Assembly (NCBI GenBank): GCA_050292445.1
Contig: JBNKLQ010000315.1
Coordinates: 1 to 6,425, forward strand
DNA from: Leptofilum sp050292445
Lineage (GTDB): Bacteria; Chloroflexota; Anaerolineae; Promineifilales; Promineifilaceae
DNA length: 6,425 nt
Reading direction: 5' to 3'
Part shown: piece by piece, positions 6,064 to 6,425 of the stretch
Layout: each line of letters opens with the position of its first letter
Position numbering within the stretch: position 1 is the stretch's first letter
Notes under the pieces: model-generated
Seen by the model: the letters and a program-made list of their open reading frames with translations, nothing else
What the model was told of the DNA's origin: nothing
Database searches by the model: none
Program-made: the position numbers and the translations under genes

Positions 6064-6090
6064 ATAATTAGGATGAGGGCTTTTTATTTT
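6050..6090 (+). terminator. T-box intrinsic terminator of valS
   Basis: AGCTCTCGTCC (6050-6060) pairs with GGATGAGGGCT (6071-6081): 11 bp including two G-U pairs, around a 10-nt A/T-rich loop. A T-rich run (6081-6090) follows. It forms when tRNA-Val is charged. Confidence 0.92.
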
Positions 6091-6100
6091 GAATAATTTA

Positions 6101-6173
6101 ACGCAAAGAACGCAAAGCGTAAAAAGGCGCAAAGAAAAGAGTTTATTCCCTTTGCTTCTTTGCGCCTTTGCGT
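6101..6173 (+). repeat. CGCAAAG-type repeat hairpin in the valS 5' UTR
   Basis: CGCAAAG occurs three times directly (6102-6108, 6111-6117, 6128-6134). Its complement CTTTGCG occurs twice (6158-6164, 6166-6172). AGGCGCAAAGAA (6125-6136) and TTCTTTGCGCCT (6156-6167) are perfect 12-bp arms of a hairpin. It lies between the T-box terminator and the valS ribosome-binding site. I see nothing else in 6091-6192. Confidence 0.8.
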
Positions 6174-6206
6174 CAAAGATTTTAAAAGCTATGGAAGGAA
6201 ACTACT

Positions 6207-6425
6207 ATGACTGACATGCCCAAAGCCTACGATTTTAACAGCACCGAGGAGCGACTTTATCATTGGTGGCAGGAAAACGGCTGGTTCAAGCCAGAAGCCC
6301 GCTCCGCTGACGCCAAGCCGTTTGTGATTTCCATCCCGCCGCCCAACGTAACGGGTGAACTGCACATGGGGCACGCCATGTTTGTTGCCCTGGAAGATTT
6401 GATGATTCGACGGGCGCGAATGCAG
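6207..6425 (+). CDS. valS: Valyl-tRNA synthetase, N-terminal fragment (3' end outside window)
   Basis: The first 73 codons of valyl-tRNA synthetase, the cytosolic class I enzyme that charges tRNA-Val. Residues 6-31 (KAYDFNSTEERLYHWWQENGWFKPEA) match the usual N-terminus. PFVISIPPPNVTGELHMGHA (39-58) contains the HIGH-type ATP-binding signature as HMGH, and the PPPNVTG.LHMGHA form is characteristic of ValRS. ALEDLMIRRARM follows as expected. The start is ATG 6207, preceded by GGAAGG (6193-6198) with 8-nt spacing; the ATG at 6191 reads into a stop after seven codons. Expression is controlled by the upstream T-box, whose specifier codon GTC agrees with valine. The gene is open to the right edge. 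Confidence 0.97.
   Translation, partial: MTDMPKAYDFNSTEERLYHWWQENGWFKPEARSADAKPFVISIPPPNVTGELHMGHAMFVALEDLMIRRARMQ

Larger units (their letters stand above)
5687..6090 (+). ncRNA. T-box riboswitch (tRNA-Val sensing) in the valS leader
   Basis: The leader RNA binds uncharged tRNA and lets transcription continue into valS. Stem I: TGGG (5712-5715) pairs with CCCA (5796-5799), and GAAACG (5724-5729) with CGTTTC (5782-5787). Between them lies the specifier loop, with AGTA (5716-5719) on one side and GAA (5789-5791) then GTC (5792-5794), a Val codon, on the other, followed by the usual purine. The distal part has AGAGAG (5738-5743) and the hairpin CCAGAGC (5744-5750) with GCTTTGG (5765-5771). A middle module (about 5901-5937, with CCGTTAAC and GAGTGCC) looks like the Stem II/IIA-B region; this part is less certain. 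The T-box proper, AAGGTGGTACCGCG (6026-6039), has bulge TGGT, which fits an A-discriminator tRNA such as tRNA-Val. The leader is longer than usual because two repeat hairpins separate these modules. Confidence 0.93.

Noticed and set aside
5811..6173. Insertion sequence or MITE
   Set aside because: No transposase and no target-site duplication is visible. The repeats are kept as repeat units of unknown mobility.

Overview
The window comes from a bacterial chromosome of moderate GC content, most likely a member of the Chloroflexota (an Anaerolineae-like lineage). This is an inference from three things: a Thr/Pro-rich lipoprotein linker typical of that phylum, a T-box-controlled valS, and the overall gene style. 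No rRNA or other decisive marker is present. Nothing indicates a phage, plasmid or transposon.

Layout. Positions 1-1626 (+ strand) hold a tight three-gene cluster: an exported or membrane-anchored cyclophilin cut by the left edge, a class I SAM-dependent methyltransferase 6 nt downstream, and a small DUF454/YbaN membrane protein that overlaps the methyltransferase stop by ATGA. Converging on it from the - strand (4005 to 1657) is a large lipoprotein that joins an ABC-type solute-binding domain to a C-terminal glycosidase-like beta-propeller. Upstream of it on the same strand (5610 to 4138) is a MocR-type regulator (GntR winged helix plus aminotransferase-like domain). From 5611 to 6206 there is no protein gene. 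This stretch holds back-to-back promoters, a full tRNA-Val T-box leader with its terminator, and two kinds of repeat. The first 73 codons of valS (valyl-tRNA synthetase) follow and run off the right edge.

How it works together. The T-box can be read in detail: the Stem I specifier loop shows GAA followed by GTC (Val), the antiterminator bulge UGGU fits a tRNA with discriminator A, and the terminator shares bases with the antiterminator. Uncharged tRNA-Val should therefore switch on valS. The solute-binding/propeller lipoprotein probably binds or processes a carbohydrate at the cell surface, but no transporter permease or ATPase is in view.

The most unusual features are three. (1) The palindrome ACGGCCGT occurs 12 times in 6.4 kb where about 0.1 is expected by chance. 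It occurs in all three reading frames and in non-coding RNA, which points to a DNA-level highly iterated palindrome analogous to cyanobacterial HIP1. (2) Two related heptamer-built hairpin repeats are lodged at the two hinges of the T-box leader. (3) The lipoprotein is a solute-binding protein fused to a propeller.
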